Counted from the stretch's first letter, positions 1 to 11,244 are shown. The stretch: DNA of 64,000 bases from Nymphaea colorata (GCF_008831285.2 NC_045147.1:6478334-6542333), one strand, 5' to 3'. The notes: generated from the sequence alone by a model not told the origin. Program-made: numbers and translations.

Positions 1-124
1 AAGTGTAAATCTTAACCTCTCTTTGATTGGTGAGCCTCCTTCCATAGATCTTGGGAGTAGGATCAGGCCTCAGTGGCAAAATTTATCCGCCGTAGCTCCC
101 GACCCTACCAGTTGGTATCAGAGC
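1..124 (+). mobile_element. 3' tip of an LTR followed by a primer-binding site
   Basis: The sequence TGGTATCAGAGC at 113-124 matches the usual plant retrotransposon primer site complementary to the 3' end of initiator-Met tRNA. The bases just upstream (about 1-110, ending CTACCA) would then be the 3' end of an LTR whose start lies outside the window. No gag or pol reading frame follows within the next kilobase, so the element is either non-autonomous or its coding part is lost. The exact LTR end is inferred. Confidence 0.55.
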
Positions 125-350
125 ATTGTGGGGGACCCAGGCGCATCTCAAAGTCTTTCTTGGACCGTGAGCACATCAGTGGATTTCGGGCACAACCAGA
201 TTTTATTCAATGGAAGATTTCATACCCTACTGTCAGAGCATTGTGGGGGACCCAAGCGCATCTCAAAGTCTTTCTTGGACCGTGAGCACAACAGTGGATT
301 TCTGGCACAACTAGATTTTATTCAGTGGGAGATTTCATACCCTACTCATA
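121..350 (+). repeat. 115-bp tandem duplication, two units
   Basis: Units 121-235 and 236-350 are nearly identical. Both open with GAGCATTGTGGGGGACCC and share the stretch around TCTTTCTTGGACCGTGAGCAC. Each unit begins inside the primer-site motif, so the duplication includes part of it. In unit 2 the motif has decayed to CTGTCAGAGC. Confidence 0.85.
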
Positions 351-363
351 CCAACCTATGAGT

Positions 364-375
364 TGGTATCAGAGC
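364..375 (+). promoter_or_regulatory. second copy of the Met-tRNA primer-binding site
   Basis: TGGTATCAGAGC recurs here directly after the 115-bp duplication, followed by TGTTTGGAGG. With the site at 113 it brackets the duplicated block. This suggests slippage or unequal exchange at the primer site. Confidence 0.6.
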
Positions 376-1231
376 TGTTTGGAGGCTCCGGCGTGCTCAA
401 ACTTCATCAAATCTAGCAGCTACACATGATGGTACAACAGGCATAACAGTGAGAACATCAAATTCCGACTGCTTGGGGTGAAAGTGTAGACCACAGATTT
501 CAGATTGTTAGCAGCCAGCAGTGGTAAACGGCTAAGTTCCAGGGGTGAACGGCCTCGAAATCATCTGGAATTTGGTGGAGAGGTGTATAATTATTGTGGC
601 TTCAAGGGCATATAGGACACTGGACTTGATTTTCTCAGAAAACCCGGATTTCATACCCTTTATCAACCAAACAGGCTGGCAGATTCTGTCCTGTGTGTAG
701 TTTACCAGGAAGATCGAGGTATTTTAGTGGGTTCGACATCTCGGATTGAGCTGAAATGTTGTGGAGAGTTAGATAACTATTATATCTTCGTGCTGACCAA
801 GTTTGAGGTCAAAATTTTATCGATAAGTACAGTTGTGCATGAAGCTACTATCTGCCTGTTGTTACACTTAGGACTGCAGCTAAGCTCACCACTTAGCATA
901 GGGTGATCGAACCCGAGGTGCGCTGCCGAGGCACCAGGTGGGTGCGGCAGTTTAGGTTCCTTTGGGGACCCGGCTGAGGGTGAGAGGCAGCTACCGAGGT
1001 GCCGGGTGGGCGCGGTGGAAGGCGACTTCCTTTTGCCTCCCTTGTAGAAGAGCAATCTCGGGCTGAGTTTAGTTTCAGGCCAACACACTAACGTCGGCAC
1101 CAGGTGGGTGCGTTGGTGAGAGGTTGAAGGGCTGCACCCAAGCAGCCAAGGCTGGGTTAGGAGGAGCAGTCCCCACTAGCTCAGTCCATCGAAGAATTTC
1201 GGACGTTAAAACCCAAACAGAATTCAAAAAT
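376..1231. other. gene-free retroelement leader with a GC-rich repeated motif
   Basis: No credible coding frame is visible. Three copies of a GC-rich motif close to GCACCAGGTGGGTGCG lie at about 931-946, 1001-1016 and 1096-1112, spaced about 70-95 bp apart. The block is probably untranslated leader of the element whose primer site is upstream, but this is inference. Confidence 0.4.
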
Positions 1232-1601
1232 GTTATACAATAATGTAATATTTGTAATGTATAATATATGTATACTAATATAACATATACATATATGTAT
1301 ATTATGTAATATATACATGTATGCATATACGTATATACATAACATATTATGTATTATTATATATATAATACATAATATGTTGTGTATACACATATATATC
1401 ATATATATATATATGATATATATGTGTATATAATACATAATATGTTGTGTATATACGTGTATGCATACATGTATATATATAATACATAATATGTTATGTA
1501 TATACGCATATGCATACATGTATCTATTACATAATACATATTGTATATGTTATGTTAGTATACATATATTGTACATTACAAATATTACATTATTGTATAA
1601 C
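1232..1601. repeat. long near-perfect AT-rich palindrome
   Basis: The left arm begins GTTATACAATAATG at 1232. The right arm ends CATTATTGTATAAC at 1601 and is its reverse complement. The match continues inward through about 100 bp of non-simple sequence, for example TAATATTTGTAATG against CATTACAAATATTA. It reaches a centre of ATATATCATATATATATATATG near 1407. Small indels shift the centre slightly. A single strand could fold into a hairpin of roughly 180 bp. No target duplication was found, so MITE identity is possible but unproven. Confidence 0.85.
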
Positions 1602-1639
1602 GTACACATACTTTGTATACATATGTATATGATATATAT

Positions 1640-1746
1640 ATGTCACATGGGTACAGGGTGCGGGTATTGGTGCTGGATGCAACAAGTTTCAAAAAAATTT
1701 GGTGTGGGTGCGACAAGAGCATGTATATATATACATACATACATAT
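1640..1746 (+). repeat. GGTGTGGGTGCG block bordering an AT array
   Basis: A short GC-richer block contains TGTCACATGGGTACA and GGTGTGGGTGCG and ends in an alternating ATAC tract. The reverse strand of 16566-16665 carries TGTCACACGGGTGCA and GGTGTGGGTGCG in the same order, also next to a TA array. The two are probably copies of one dispersed element. Confidence 0.45.
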
Positions 1747-1800
1747 AGGGGCAGAGCCAGGGGGCATGTCTGGGCCGTGACCCCACCACAGCGAATTGAA
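1746..1800 (+). mobile_element. one terminus of a Tip100-like hAT element
   Basis: TAGGGGCAGAGCCAGGGGGC at 1746 closely resembles the terminal inverted repeat of the plant hAT-Tip100 group, which from general knowledge starts CAGGGGCGGAGCC. The adjoining sequence (GGGCCGTGACCCC, then an A-rich stretch) fits such an element. No matching opposite end was seen downstream, so this is a single end or a truncated copy. Confidence 0.45.
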
Positions 1801-3140
1801 AAAAAAAAATTAAAAAATTTGAAAATTTTTAGTTTGGCCCCACCTGAATCCAGCCTGCCCGCAGCCCCTTTCCTTGCCCTATTTCGAAAACTGGTTTTCA
1901 AAGGGGGAAAACGAAGCTGCAAGAAGAGAGTGCGAGGGAGAGTACGAGAGACAAAGAGAGGGAGATAGAGAATGAAAGAGTGAGAATGGGAGCACGAGAG
2001 AGCAGGGCTGCAGGAAGGAGGTTGGAAGAGAAGAGGAGAGAGTCAAAGAGAAGAACGTGAGGAAAAAGGACACAGGCACACAACAGCAGTGGGTAAAATC
2101 GTTTTGAGATTTTCAATTTTCTCTTTTGATCTTCATTTTTTTTTTTGTTTTTTTGGATTAGTGGTTCGGATGATTAGCTTGCCATTGGATAGGTGCTTGT
2201 GTTGTTTTTTAGTGTAGTTCGAATTCCACGAAAAGCAAAATCTAGGCATCCTGAGGAGCTGATGGACCAGCTTGCCATTCAAGCAAGAACCTTTTTTAGT
2301 TAGGCCTATCTACTGCAACGAGTTGTATCATTATCATTTTTATTCCACAACATATGTATTTTGTCTAGTGCTCTTGGATAAGCTATGAGACAGCACTTTG
2401 CGTTATACTATTTGTTTGCACTATGTTTTCGAAAACAAACTGGTGCCTACCCTGGGCAGGTTTGGATGGTGCAACCTCAGGCTTTCGAACAAAAATTTCC
2501 CTGGGGAAATGGAGTTGATTTCTAATTGAAATAACTGAGTTACTTTCTAATTGATTTAGCTGCTTCTCTTCTGTTATTTTTTGCTTTTGACTGTATTTAT
2601 GAATTTAACACACTAAATAATTATGTAAGATCCTTTTGAACTTAAAGCATTCATCAGCAAGCCTTCTGAATGCAAATCAATTCTGTACAATCATCTTGAC
2701 ACCAGAACATTCACCAGAGAGCTTTGGAGGGCGAGCTTGTCACATCCTCTAATTCTATTCTTAAGTTATTTTGTTTATGGCATTTCATGATGGTGAATGA
2801 AGGTACTACTGCATCGAAGGTACTACTAGGTGCTACATCATATATCCAATTACATCAGTTAAAACCTTTGCTTTTAGCTCCTATGCATTTTTTTTATCAT
2901 GCCCATGATCTAGGGATTTGAAGAGGTGATTTTGTTTGGCATATAAACATTCAATAAAATTTTAGCATTTGATAGAGCAATTTAAAGGAATTGTCTACCT
3001 GGAGAAATGTGATACAAATGTCGACAATTCTCTTGTGAATTTCCATTGATCTTTGAAGTTCAGATTCCGTTAAGTGCTATCAAATTCTGCTCTTCCAAGA
3101 TCAGATTAATTAATGATGCCTTCAGTAGGGCAGCACACAG

Positions 3141-3180
<40 letters not shown>

Positions 3181-3432
3181 CTGTTCACAAAAATCAGATG
3201 ACAATATGCTATATTATTATCTTATGGCGCAGGGGACAGCTTGTGACTCTTATTTTCAGCTTCGGCGAGTTACTAAACATTAAAAAGAGGGAAAAGAAAT
3301 AGCAGTTAGCATGTAAAATGTACATGAAGTGACACTCAATTGGAATAAGAAATTCTGCACTAGAAAGAAAAGGCTGAGCAGCCACTACTGCTCGATGGGC
3401 TGTCGGCATGCATGTAGCCCATTTGTATGTAC
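1801..3432. other. gene-free stretch
   Basis: Nothing coding was recognised. The stretch contains a purine-rich tract (about 1900-2080), a T-rich run near 2135-2155, and a (TA)n microsatellite at 3142-3178. The hAT-like element begins immediately after it. Confidence 0.6.
3142..3178. repeat. (TA)n microsatellite
   Basis: Uninterrupted TA dinucleotide run of about 37 bp, preceded by CACACAGT and followed by AACTGTTC. Confidence 0.95.
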
Positions 3433-4597
3433 TGCATATGTAGGGCTGGGCATCGGGCCAGGCCGGGCTGGCCTGGCCCAATAAAATTGTCCAATTTTGA
3501 GCCCGGGAACGCTATCGAGCCAGCCCGAGGCCCGGCCCATTATTAATGGGGCTGGGCCGGGCCGATGAATTATCAGGCATCAGGCTTGATTTTATGCTCG
3601 AGACTCGGCCCGGGCCGATTATTAACGAGCCAGGTTGGGCTTTTCTTGGGCCGGGCCGGGCTTTTTTGGGTCTGTCGGGCATGCTACAGTTTGCAATCTA
3701 ACCAATGAGCTCAGTCGAAAATTACAAGCTAAATCTGATCAACAAGGAACTTTGGCACGAAATACATTCCTGTCAGTAAAGCTAATCAACAATGAACAAC
3801 CCCTTTTCAGGTCTATAAACAAAAAGAAAATCAGTGTTCCCACATGGTTCACTAACAAATCTGAATAGCCTCCTCAAGGAAATTACAAGTAAAATAAGCA
3901 TCTGACAAGTGATGTGTTGAGTTGCATATGCTGAATCTAGAAACCAACTTGCCCTAAAAAAGTGTCTTCTTCATTCTAGCGAACCACCAGGAACAAGCTG
4001 CAATGGACATCAAATGACAGTTTTCAAAACAATGGTACTTTCAGAAAAATTTGCTTTAAAGGAAAAATACTGGCAAACACTTCCAAATGTAATAGTTAAA
4101 GTAGCAACATTTTCGGGCATCATGGCAGTTTCAGTTCATCAGTGCTGTATTAAAGGTACATATATCCAAAGATGCATATTAACATCTGTTATACACTAAT
4201 GACAGGATACAGATATACAGTCATCTGTTGGGAACTTAGTATCACAAAACGCAAGAACATGCTACACATGCACATGGACTCACACATATAAACACATGAC
4301 AAAGCTATTCTCTTTCATCACCACCGAAAAATCCAAAACTTTGATGAGATGTTCAAAAGGTGTATTAGCAACTTCATAAATACAAATGCAGGAAGGCTAG
4401 TCAACAAAACTAACCAACTAAGACAAGTGGATAGCTTGACTTCAACCATTTTATTGATCCTGGGAAAAAATCAGTAGCTTTAATCAGATCATATTTGTGC
4501 TGAATTAGGATTATCACAGCCTGGAGAACGACATACTATTTGCATGGGCATGCCATCAAACTTGGATTATTGTCCCCATGCACATCAAAACGCTGCA

Positions 4598-4715
4598 TTA
4601 AAGGTACACTACAACAGTTTCAAAGCTTTCACATATTCCCTTAAACCAATCCATAGTAAGTGCTTCAGGACTTAAATGGTGGTAAGTTTTCATAAGGTAG
4701 TAGAAGGAACCATTC
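4598..4715 (-). pseudogene. exon-like fragment (probable last exon) captured in the hAT element
   Basis: On the minus strand a good acceptor (TTTGCAG, 4716-4722) opens a frame of 38 residues starting NGSFYYLMKTYHHLSPEAL and continuing with TMDWFKG and ICESFET before a TAA stop at 4598-4600. The balanced composition and splice context look like a real exon. The protein family was not recognised. It lies about 1.5 kb downstream of the first-exon-like piece at 6195-6440 in the same orientation, so both may come from one gene. The middle exons could not be placed. Confidence 0.45.
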
Positions 4716-5129
4716 CTGCAAATTTTGAAAGTATTTAGAAATTAAAATATGCATAGCATTTCACAAAAAAATAATAATGAGAATATCTAGAAGCATAATA
4801 ATGAGCATTATAAAGCCATATCATACATAGAACCATGAAAGACATGATAATGCTATAAGTCAATTATTTGATACCATAGAAGAGGTACTTGGTGCCAAGT
4901 AAAAGGCTATATACGAAGTCTTTACCCTATTAAGCAAACATAACAAAAATCTTCAACACTTCTAGACAGAAAAGAAAAAGCACCAACTGAATCAAATAAG
5001 GGTAGGGATCACAACAACAAAAAATAAAAAGAAAACAAAAAATATTATAAGAACAAAGCAAAAGGAGGAAGAAGGGCAACATAGGCTGGAAGTACAATGC
5101 AAGTTGCAAGAGTATACTGGGAAACTTAG

Positions 5130-5260
5130 GAAGAAGTCAGTCAGAGGAAAATTAGGAGAATGCATAAATTGATAGGCTTGGTTTACTACAAAGGTAATGT
5201 CCAGGCATGTAAGAGTGATGAACTGTAACACCCCTGCCATGTTGCAATATAGAGACATCA
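5130..5260 (-). pseudogene. copia reverse-transcriptase fragment inside the hAT element
   Basis: About 40 residues on the minus strand include GVLQFITLTCLDITF and VVNQAYQFMHSP. This corresponds to the conserved copia segment after the palm domain, usually of the form ALQYLTLTRPDI...FAVN...CQFMH. Sequence before and after does not continue the domain, so it is a short remnant from an earlier insertion or a capture. Confidence 0.7.
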
Positions 5261-6194
5261 AACGAAGGAGAAGAAAGATCATTTGGTTTAACAGTGATAA
5301 TCACACGGTATCAGCAATGCATCAGTAACACATAAGATCCTAAAAATGGTAATATGACAATTCCCTCAAATAAACTTATGCATATAACCTGCAAGGAAAT
5401 GAATCAGTATGTCCCACCTATTAAAACTTATTGAAAATCGAAGCCATGAGACTGGAGACACATACAATCAATATGCACATCTGCAATATATTGTAACCAT
5501 CCACAGATAAGCACCACAGATAAGACGACATGCACACATATTTCATGAGCTTGTATCCAATTATATGATATCAACTTGTATCCACTCATACACATCATAT
5601 AGGCCTCTAATAAATAAAAGCTTTTGTCCTTTGAACAAGCAGAATTAAGTCCGAATCATCAATCCATTCACTAAAAATAGGAATGAATTAGACTAAGAAT
5701 ACCATGAACATAACACTTATGGCTGATGCAGGCTATTTTCTGAAATGGAGAACATTGATCCGAAGTACCCAGCATGGGAAAAAGGCTTAACAAATTTATT
5801 GTAGTTGAAAAAACAAGTAGACACATGCGACTGGAACCGCTAAAGCCAAAAGCATTTGAAAAGTTAACAAGGGCAGCTCATAAATCCAGAACCAAGAACT
5901 CAATCTGTGAAGATTCATATTCCCCAAGGAGGACCCCAAGGCCTGCTGTAAGAAGTAAAAAGCAGACAAGTTCATGATGCCAAAATTGAAGACAGTAAGA
6001 ATTAAAGGAACATCGCTTGAGTTGCATCCAACTCTAAATCTCTGATCCGTCGTCAAGGTGACCCCCCAACTGAGGGAATCAAAAAGATCAAAGTGTAAAA
6101 ACTTTAAGGTAAGCAAATAGACGAGGGATCCCCAAGTTGAACAGGCCAAGGAAAGACACAGAAAAAACAAGTTAATGGATACAACTAGTTGTAC

Positions 6195-6440
6195 CTGTCA
6201 CTGTAGATTTTGGACATTTCTGCGATGGTTTGAGCAGAAATAGCATGCGGTCCGGCGACAACGATGGAGATTGGAGAAGCAGCAATGGTGGTGAGCGATG
6301 CGGCGGCGCTGATGGCAATTAGCGAGTTGTTGACGGCCAGTTGGCGACTGGGCAAGGCAGGATGCCGATAGCGAGGAGCGGAGGAGGCAGAGCCGCAGAG
6401 GAGCTTCGAGTCATCGACACTACGTCGCTATGCTTGTTCA
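6195..6440 (-). pseudogene. first-exon-like fragment with transit-peptide composition
   Basis: A minus-strand open stretch of about 75 residues is rich in Ala, Ser and Ile. It has runs such as LLCGSASSAPRYRHPALPS and AISAAASLTTIAASPIS, and ends AEMSKIYSDR at an AG|GTACAA donor (6195/6194). The composition suggests an organelle-targeting N-terminus. This frame has no upstream ATG before a stop. A nearby ATG ACT is in another frame, so the fragment is probably decayed. It starts only about 240 bp from the right end of the hAT-like element, which supports capture of a gene 5' end. Family not recognised. Confidence 0.45.
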
Positions 6441-6684
6441 ATCGAAAATGAAGTTGAAACATTGTGTAACCCTAACCTAATAAAAAATAAAAATCGGTTT
6501 TGATGGACGTCGGGCTTCTCGGGCCCTCGACGGGTAGAGTTTAAAGCTCGAGCCCGGCCCGTTATAGTTCCAGGCCGGGTCGAACTCGATAAGGCTTTTT
6601 ATGCTACCCGAGCCTGGGCCTCAGTCGGGCCAGACGCCCGGTACCCGACGGTGGCCCGACCCAGTGCCCAGGCTTATGCATATG

Positions 6685-6988
6685 CCACGAAGTTCTGAAC
6701 CCATTTTCTTCGGTTGATGGACAATTGAGAAAAACATAATGCCTGTTAAACTAGAAAACTCGGAAGTTCTGAAGTTAATTTCTTGTTTGTGTCTGAATGG
6801 GTTTTATGCCTTTAAGACATCTTTCAGCAACAAACTGGTTATCCAGGCAATCCAACATGCCGTTATGTGTTGCAGAGAAATAAAGTATGTTTCTCCATTA
6901 TCCTATTTTTTTTGTCTAGGTGGTGATTCTAAACTCTTATTTGCAAGGCCTATCCACTGGTGGTAATTTGAAAAGCAAGGCAACATTA
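6685..6988. other. short gene-free spacer between hAT element and copia 1
   Basis: No recognisable coding content. It includes a TTTTGTCTAG|GTGGTG stretch that resembles a splice acceptor, but no usable exon could be defined. Confidence 0.4.
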
Positions 6989-7341
6989 TGAAAATGTGAC
7001 TGTAACAGTCACTAAATGAACATACAACAGAAATAGGCACCAAGGCCAAATGAATAAGTATAATCTTTATTCAAGATGAACATTGAATTGCTGTAAATCA
7101 CAACTTCATTATACACGGAGCAGATTACATATTTATACAAGAAATGAGAAAGAAGAAGGGGCTGAACTAGACGTTGGAAGTTCCAATAGCTCATAAAAGA
7201 GTCGTTGAGACTTCCAATGGCTAGAACATAAGAAACAAAAAGAAATAAATAAAGAATAAAAAGAAAAATAAATAAGAAAGAAAAATAAAATATAAAACCT
7301 AATTAAGCTAAAACCTAACTATGATATCTTATTTCTTAACA
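6989..7341 (-). repeat. 3' LTR of copia 1
   Basis: A 353-bp LTR with TG...CA ends, homologous to 15166-15505. A candidate TATA box in element orientation (TATAAATAT, about 7129-7138) is retained here but altered in the other LTR. Confidence 0.9.
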
Positions 7342-7350
7342 CCTCTCCTT
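7342..7350 (-). promoter_or_regulatory. polypurine tract of copia 1
   Basis: In element orientation AAGGAGAGG lies directly before the LTR start TGTTAAGAAATAAG, the position and composition expected for the plus-strand primer. Confidence 0.8.
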
Positions 7351-7384
7351 AAACTTACGGTGCTATCACTTTTAAAAAAAAAGT

Positions 7385-8720
7385 TGAATCTAGGATAACA
7401 TAGAGACTTTGTGAAGAAATCAGCCAGCTAAAATTCTAAAGTGACAAAAAGTTTATTAGTTTTCTTCAAAAATTCTTCACGAACATAGTGACAATCCATT
7501 TCTATATACTTGGTTCATTCATGGAACCTTTGATTCTTGGCAATGTAGATAGAGCACTTGTTGTCGCAGCATAAATCAGTGGGTTCTTCTATTGTTATTC
7601 CCATATCAACATGCATTTGACGAAGCCAGAAAATTTTTATGGTTGTAGAGGCCATAGTTCGATATTCAGTTTCAGTAGAAGAAAGAGAGACTTTTTGTTG
7701 CTTTTTGCACTTCTACGAGATGAGTGATTCCCTTAAAAAGATGCAAAACCTTGTAGTTGAGTGTCTATCATTTGAATCTCCTCCCCAATCAACATTAGTA
7801 TAAGCAATCAAGTTTAGAGAGGAAAAAGAAACCATAAATACTACCTTATTTATTGTCCTTTTGATATATCTAATGATACGAAGAACAACTTTCATATGAA
7901 CACTTGATGGAGCATGCTGAAATTTACTTACTATATAAACTACATGAGTAATATCAATGCGAGTAATACTAAGATACATTAAGGATCCCACAAGCTGCTG
8001 GTAGGGAGTAGAATTAGTAAGAAGAATTAAATCATCGAGCTTCATTTTGCTTTGTACTACTTCATGAGTTTCTGTGATCTTATCATTTGTTATACCTGAC
8101 CTAGCAATAATCTCTGCAGTAAACTTGGTTTGTGACAAAAAATAGCCTCTAGTGGAGTATGTAACCTCAATACCCAATAAATACGTTGGAAAACCTAAAT
8201 ATTTCAATTCAAACGTTTTTTGCAGTAAATTCTTATATTCCTTAGTACATTCTTTGTCACTACTTATAATGATTATGTCATCAACATATAGTAGGAGGAT
8301 TATGATATCTGCAGTAATATTCTTAACAAACAAAGCAGTGTTAGTCAAATATGAGTGAAATTCGTAATTAGAGATAACAGAGCTAAAACAATCAAACCAA
8401 GCTTTAGGAGCTTGTTTGAGGCCATATAGAGCTTTCTTAAGTTTAAGAACTTTTCCTTGTGGAAGTGACAGACCTGATGGTACCTCTATGTAAACTTCTT
8501 CTATAAAATCTCCATTTAAGAAAGCATTCTTTACATCCATTTGAAAGATGTTCCAGTTTTTAAGGGATATTAAAGCAATAAGAGTCCTGACAGTAGTCAT
8601 TCTAGCAACAAGAGCAAATGTTTCCTCATAATCAATTTCATATTCTTGAGTATAACCTTTAGCAACAAGCTTATCTTTCTATAGATCTATCACTTTTTAT
8701 TTTCATCTTGTATACCCATT
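7385..8720 (-). pseudogene. reverse transcriptase and RNase H of copia 1
   Basis: A 295-residue open frame (7713-8600) carries the copia reverse-transcriptase signatures FQMDVKNAFLNGDF, YGLKQAPKAWF and the catalytic LLYVDD, then GFPTYLLGIEV and the connection segment ending near NVDWGGDSNDR. Upstream, in a shifted frame, lies the AKGYTQ-like start. Downstream, in other frames, come the RNase H elements (CDNK..., AKNQRFHE, KYIEMDCHYVREEF) and a terminal LADFFTK motif near 7385-7420. The polymerase core looks nearly intact but the ends are frameshifted. The product would have copied element RNA in virus-like particles. Confidence 0.9.
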
Positions 8721-9660
8721 TGCATCCAATAATCTATTTCCCCATTGGTAAATCTTGTATTTCCCATGTTTGAGCTTTTCTCAAGGCACTCAATTCTTCT
8801 AATATAGCATTCTTGCACTTAATAATTGGAGGCTTTGTTAAATGTAGACAGTTCAAAAGTGAGAGTGAATGACATTGATTCTAGCTCTATTGTTGAGGTA
8901 AATGTCTCATATGATACAAACCTATTGGATTGCCTTATGTTTCTAGTGGATCTTTTAATGTTTTCTTCATTTAAAGTTGGTTGGAGATCAATAGTCTCAT
9001 GGTGTTCTTCTTCACCAATGTCTTATTGTGAGTTTCTTCCATGATATGTAATTATGTCTTTGGCTACTCCACTGACATCATTATCATTAATGTTACTATC
9101 ATCAATATCATACATTTCATCGTCACATTAAAAGAGATACTTGAATAAAAAAAAATAATCATTGTTGTTTTGTGTTTCTCCACAATTTTTCGAACACATT
9201 TTCGTCTTCATTAAACTTTACATTCCTTGGAACTATGATCTTGTCTTTGACTGGGTCATAACATTTATAGCATTTTTGTGTCTCAGAATAACCAATGAAT
9301 GTACATTCAATAACTTTTAATATTAGTTTGTCAGTCTTGTCATTAAGAACAAAACATTTGCATAAAAAATTTCAAACTCTATTGAGATCAGGTTCATACT
9401 TGAACAATTTTTCAAAAGGAGTTGTATTCTTTAAAACTTTTGAAGGCATTCTATTTATGAGATAACAGAAGCAAGAGTTGTTTCAGCCCAAAAGTTTTTA
9501 GGTATATTTTTTGCAATAAGAATAGTTCTTGTTATTTCAACTATGTGCGTACGTTTTCTTTTAGAAAGTCCATTTTGTTGAGCTATTCTTGGACATGATT
9601 TTTGAAAAACTATTCCATAGTTTTTCAAATATCTTTTGAATTCATTTGAAATATATCTAC
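8721..9660 (-). pseudogene. integrase C-terminal half and linker of copia 1
   Basis: Minus-strand frames give FKRYLKNYGIVFQKSCP, an HxxE-type catalytic region (QQN.LSKRKRTHIVEITRT), the segment around NRMPSKVLKNT and a degenerate linker toward reverse transcriptase. The first residues at the right edge (GRYISNEF) follow directly on the sequence interrupted by the solo LTR at 9666. Several stops and frame changes are present. Confidence 0.8.
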
Positions 9661-11244
9661 CTCTGTGTTCGCATCCTCAAAATTTTTATTTTTGATTTTG
9701 GAGTGCTCCAAAAAAATGAGTTTTGTTTTGAAAATGAGAGACAGAGACTCGCTCGTCAGTACGAGGATCAACCATTCTCAGCGCTTGTACCAGGGGTAAT
9801 CAATCCAAGGGCTATGTCTATTATTGATGCATTTTATTTTGGCTTGAACATCTCTCTATATGCGGTGTAGAAGAACATTGAAAGTTTGATGTTTCAAACT
9901 TTTGAAAAGATTTTTGAGAATTACTTGAGAATGTGAAATATTTTAGAGAAAACTAGAATTGAAAAATCTTTGTAAATATCATTTAGAAAACTTGAAAAAT
10001 CATTTTGAAGTCATTTTAGTGTTCTCTTAAGACTTTAAGTAGGTTTGAGATTTTGCTCTAATTCGATTACTGCCTAGTTAGAGCTTCATCTCATCTTGCT
10101 TAATTTCTTTTGGAAAAGTGTTTGTGATCATAAGTGATATCATGTGAGTGTGAATGCATGAGTGTATTGATCCTATATGATTAGAAAGGAAAATCATTCA
10201 TTCCTACCATAACATTCATCTAGAAATATTTCTACCACAACATACATCTAAGATTTTTATTTTGATAACTATCTTATATAAGAAGGAAAAGTTTTTTAAA
10301 AATGGATTGAGGTTGTAGACTATCAAGCATGAATCCAATATTGGGTCATTACTTGATTTTTGGTCTTGACGAAGTTGGTAAATAAAAAGATCATGAGAGG
10401 AAAATGTTAAAAAGAATAGAAGAGAAGAAATACTCTCATGAAAGGAAAGAGAGAGAGAGATAGAGAAAGACATGCATATACGTGTACATACCATCATATA
10501 TACACATATGAAAGTTTAAAACAAAAGGGGTATTGATTTCAAGAGAAAGAGAGATTTTAGAGTAAAAGAGAAATATCCATACGTATATTTTTGTATGTAT
10601 AAGAAATTTTGTAAGGAAAGATATTTGTCTTGAAAAGAGAAATAAAATATTCAAAAGAGATGAAATAGAACACATGTATATACGCATTCATGTGCATATG
10701 AAAATTTGTAAAATAGAATGTGGAATCATAGGGAGAGAAGGATGAAGGGAATCATCATGTGCACATATATGTATATAACATGTATATACACACGTGTCTT
10801 CATGAGATTAGAAATCAAGAAATAACCTAAAATAACTTACTCAAGTTTGATGTAGGCCGGAGAGGAGCTAGAACTCATGTAAGAGTCCAAGCTAAGTCTC
10901 CAAAGCCATATTAGATAGGGTATTTGCTTTTGAAAATCTTTTGTAAAATATGATTTATATAAAAACATAGAATTCTATTATTTGGTTTGTTACAAGGGAT
11001 ATATTTCTTCCACCATTGGGTATGGAAGAAAATCAAGCAACGTAACGAGGAACTTGTTAGGGTTCCTAATTGGGTGATTAAGAAGAAAACTAACCATAAT
11101 GACATGAAGATACAGTTTTAACATGTACAAACCTCAAAACTTAACATAAGAATAAAAAGAAAATCCCAAACCATACTCTCATTCTCCCTGTGCATTCACA
11201 TAGAAAATCAAACAACTATGCATGGATAATATCTTGAAACAAAG

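Larger units (their letters stand above)
3441..6676. mobile_element. non-autonomous hAT-like element carrying gene fragments (Pack-type)
   Basis: Flanking 8-bp direct repeats TGCATATG lie at 3433-3440 and 6677-6684, and 8 bp is the hAT target size. The left end reads TAGGGCTGGGCATCGGGCC. The right end, read inward on the other strand, is TAAGCCTGGGCACTGGGTC, an imperfect terminal inverted repeat. Both ends continue into about 200 bp of GGCCCGG-rich subterminal sequence (3441-3670 and 6500-6676), and short subterminal repeats are typical of hAT elements. No transposase (no RNase-H-like core or hATC dimerisation segment) was seen. The 2.8-kb interior holds exon-like sequence on the minus strand (6195-6440 and 4598-4715) and a copia reverse-transcriptase scrap (5130-5260). 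Mobilisation would need a transposase from elsewhere. Confidence 0.8.

Noticed and set aside
5796-6170. 124-codon hydrophobic frame as a membrane protein
   Set aside because: It lies in the probable intron after the first-exon-like piece of the captured gene. Hydrophobicity reflects T-rich sequence, though a partial exon cannot be fully excluded.
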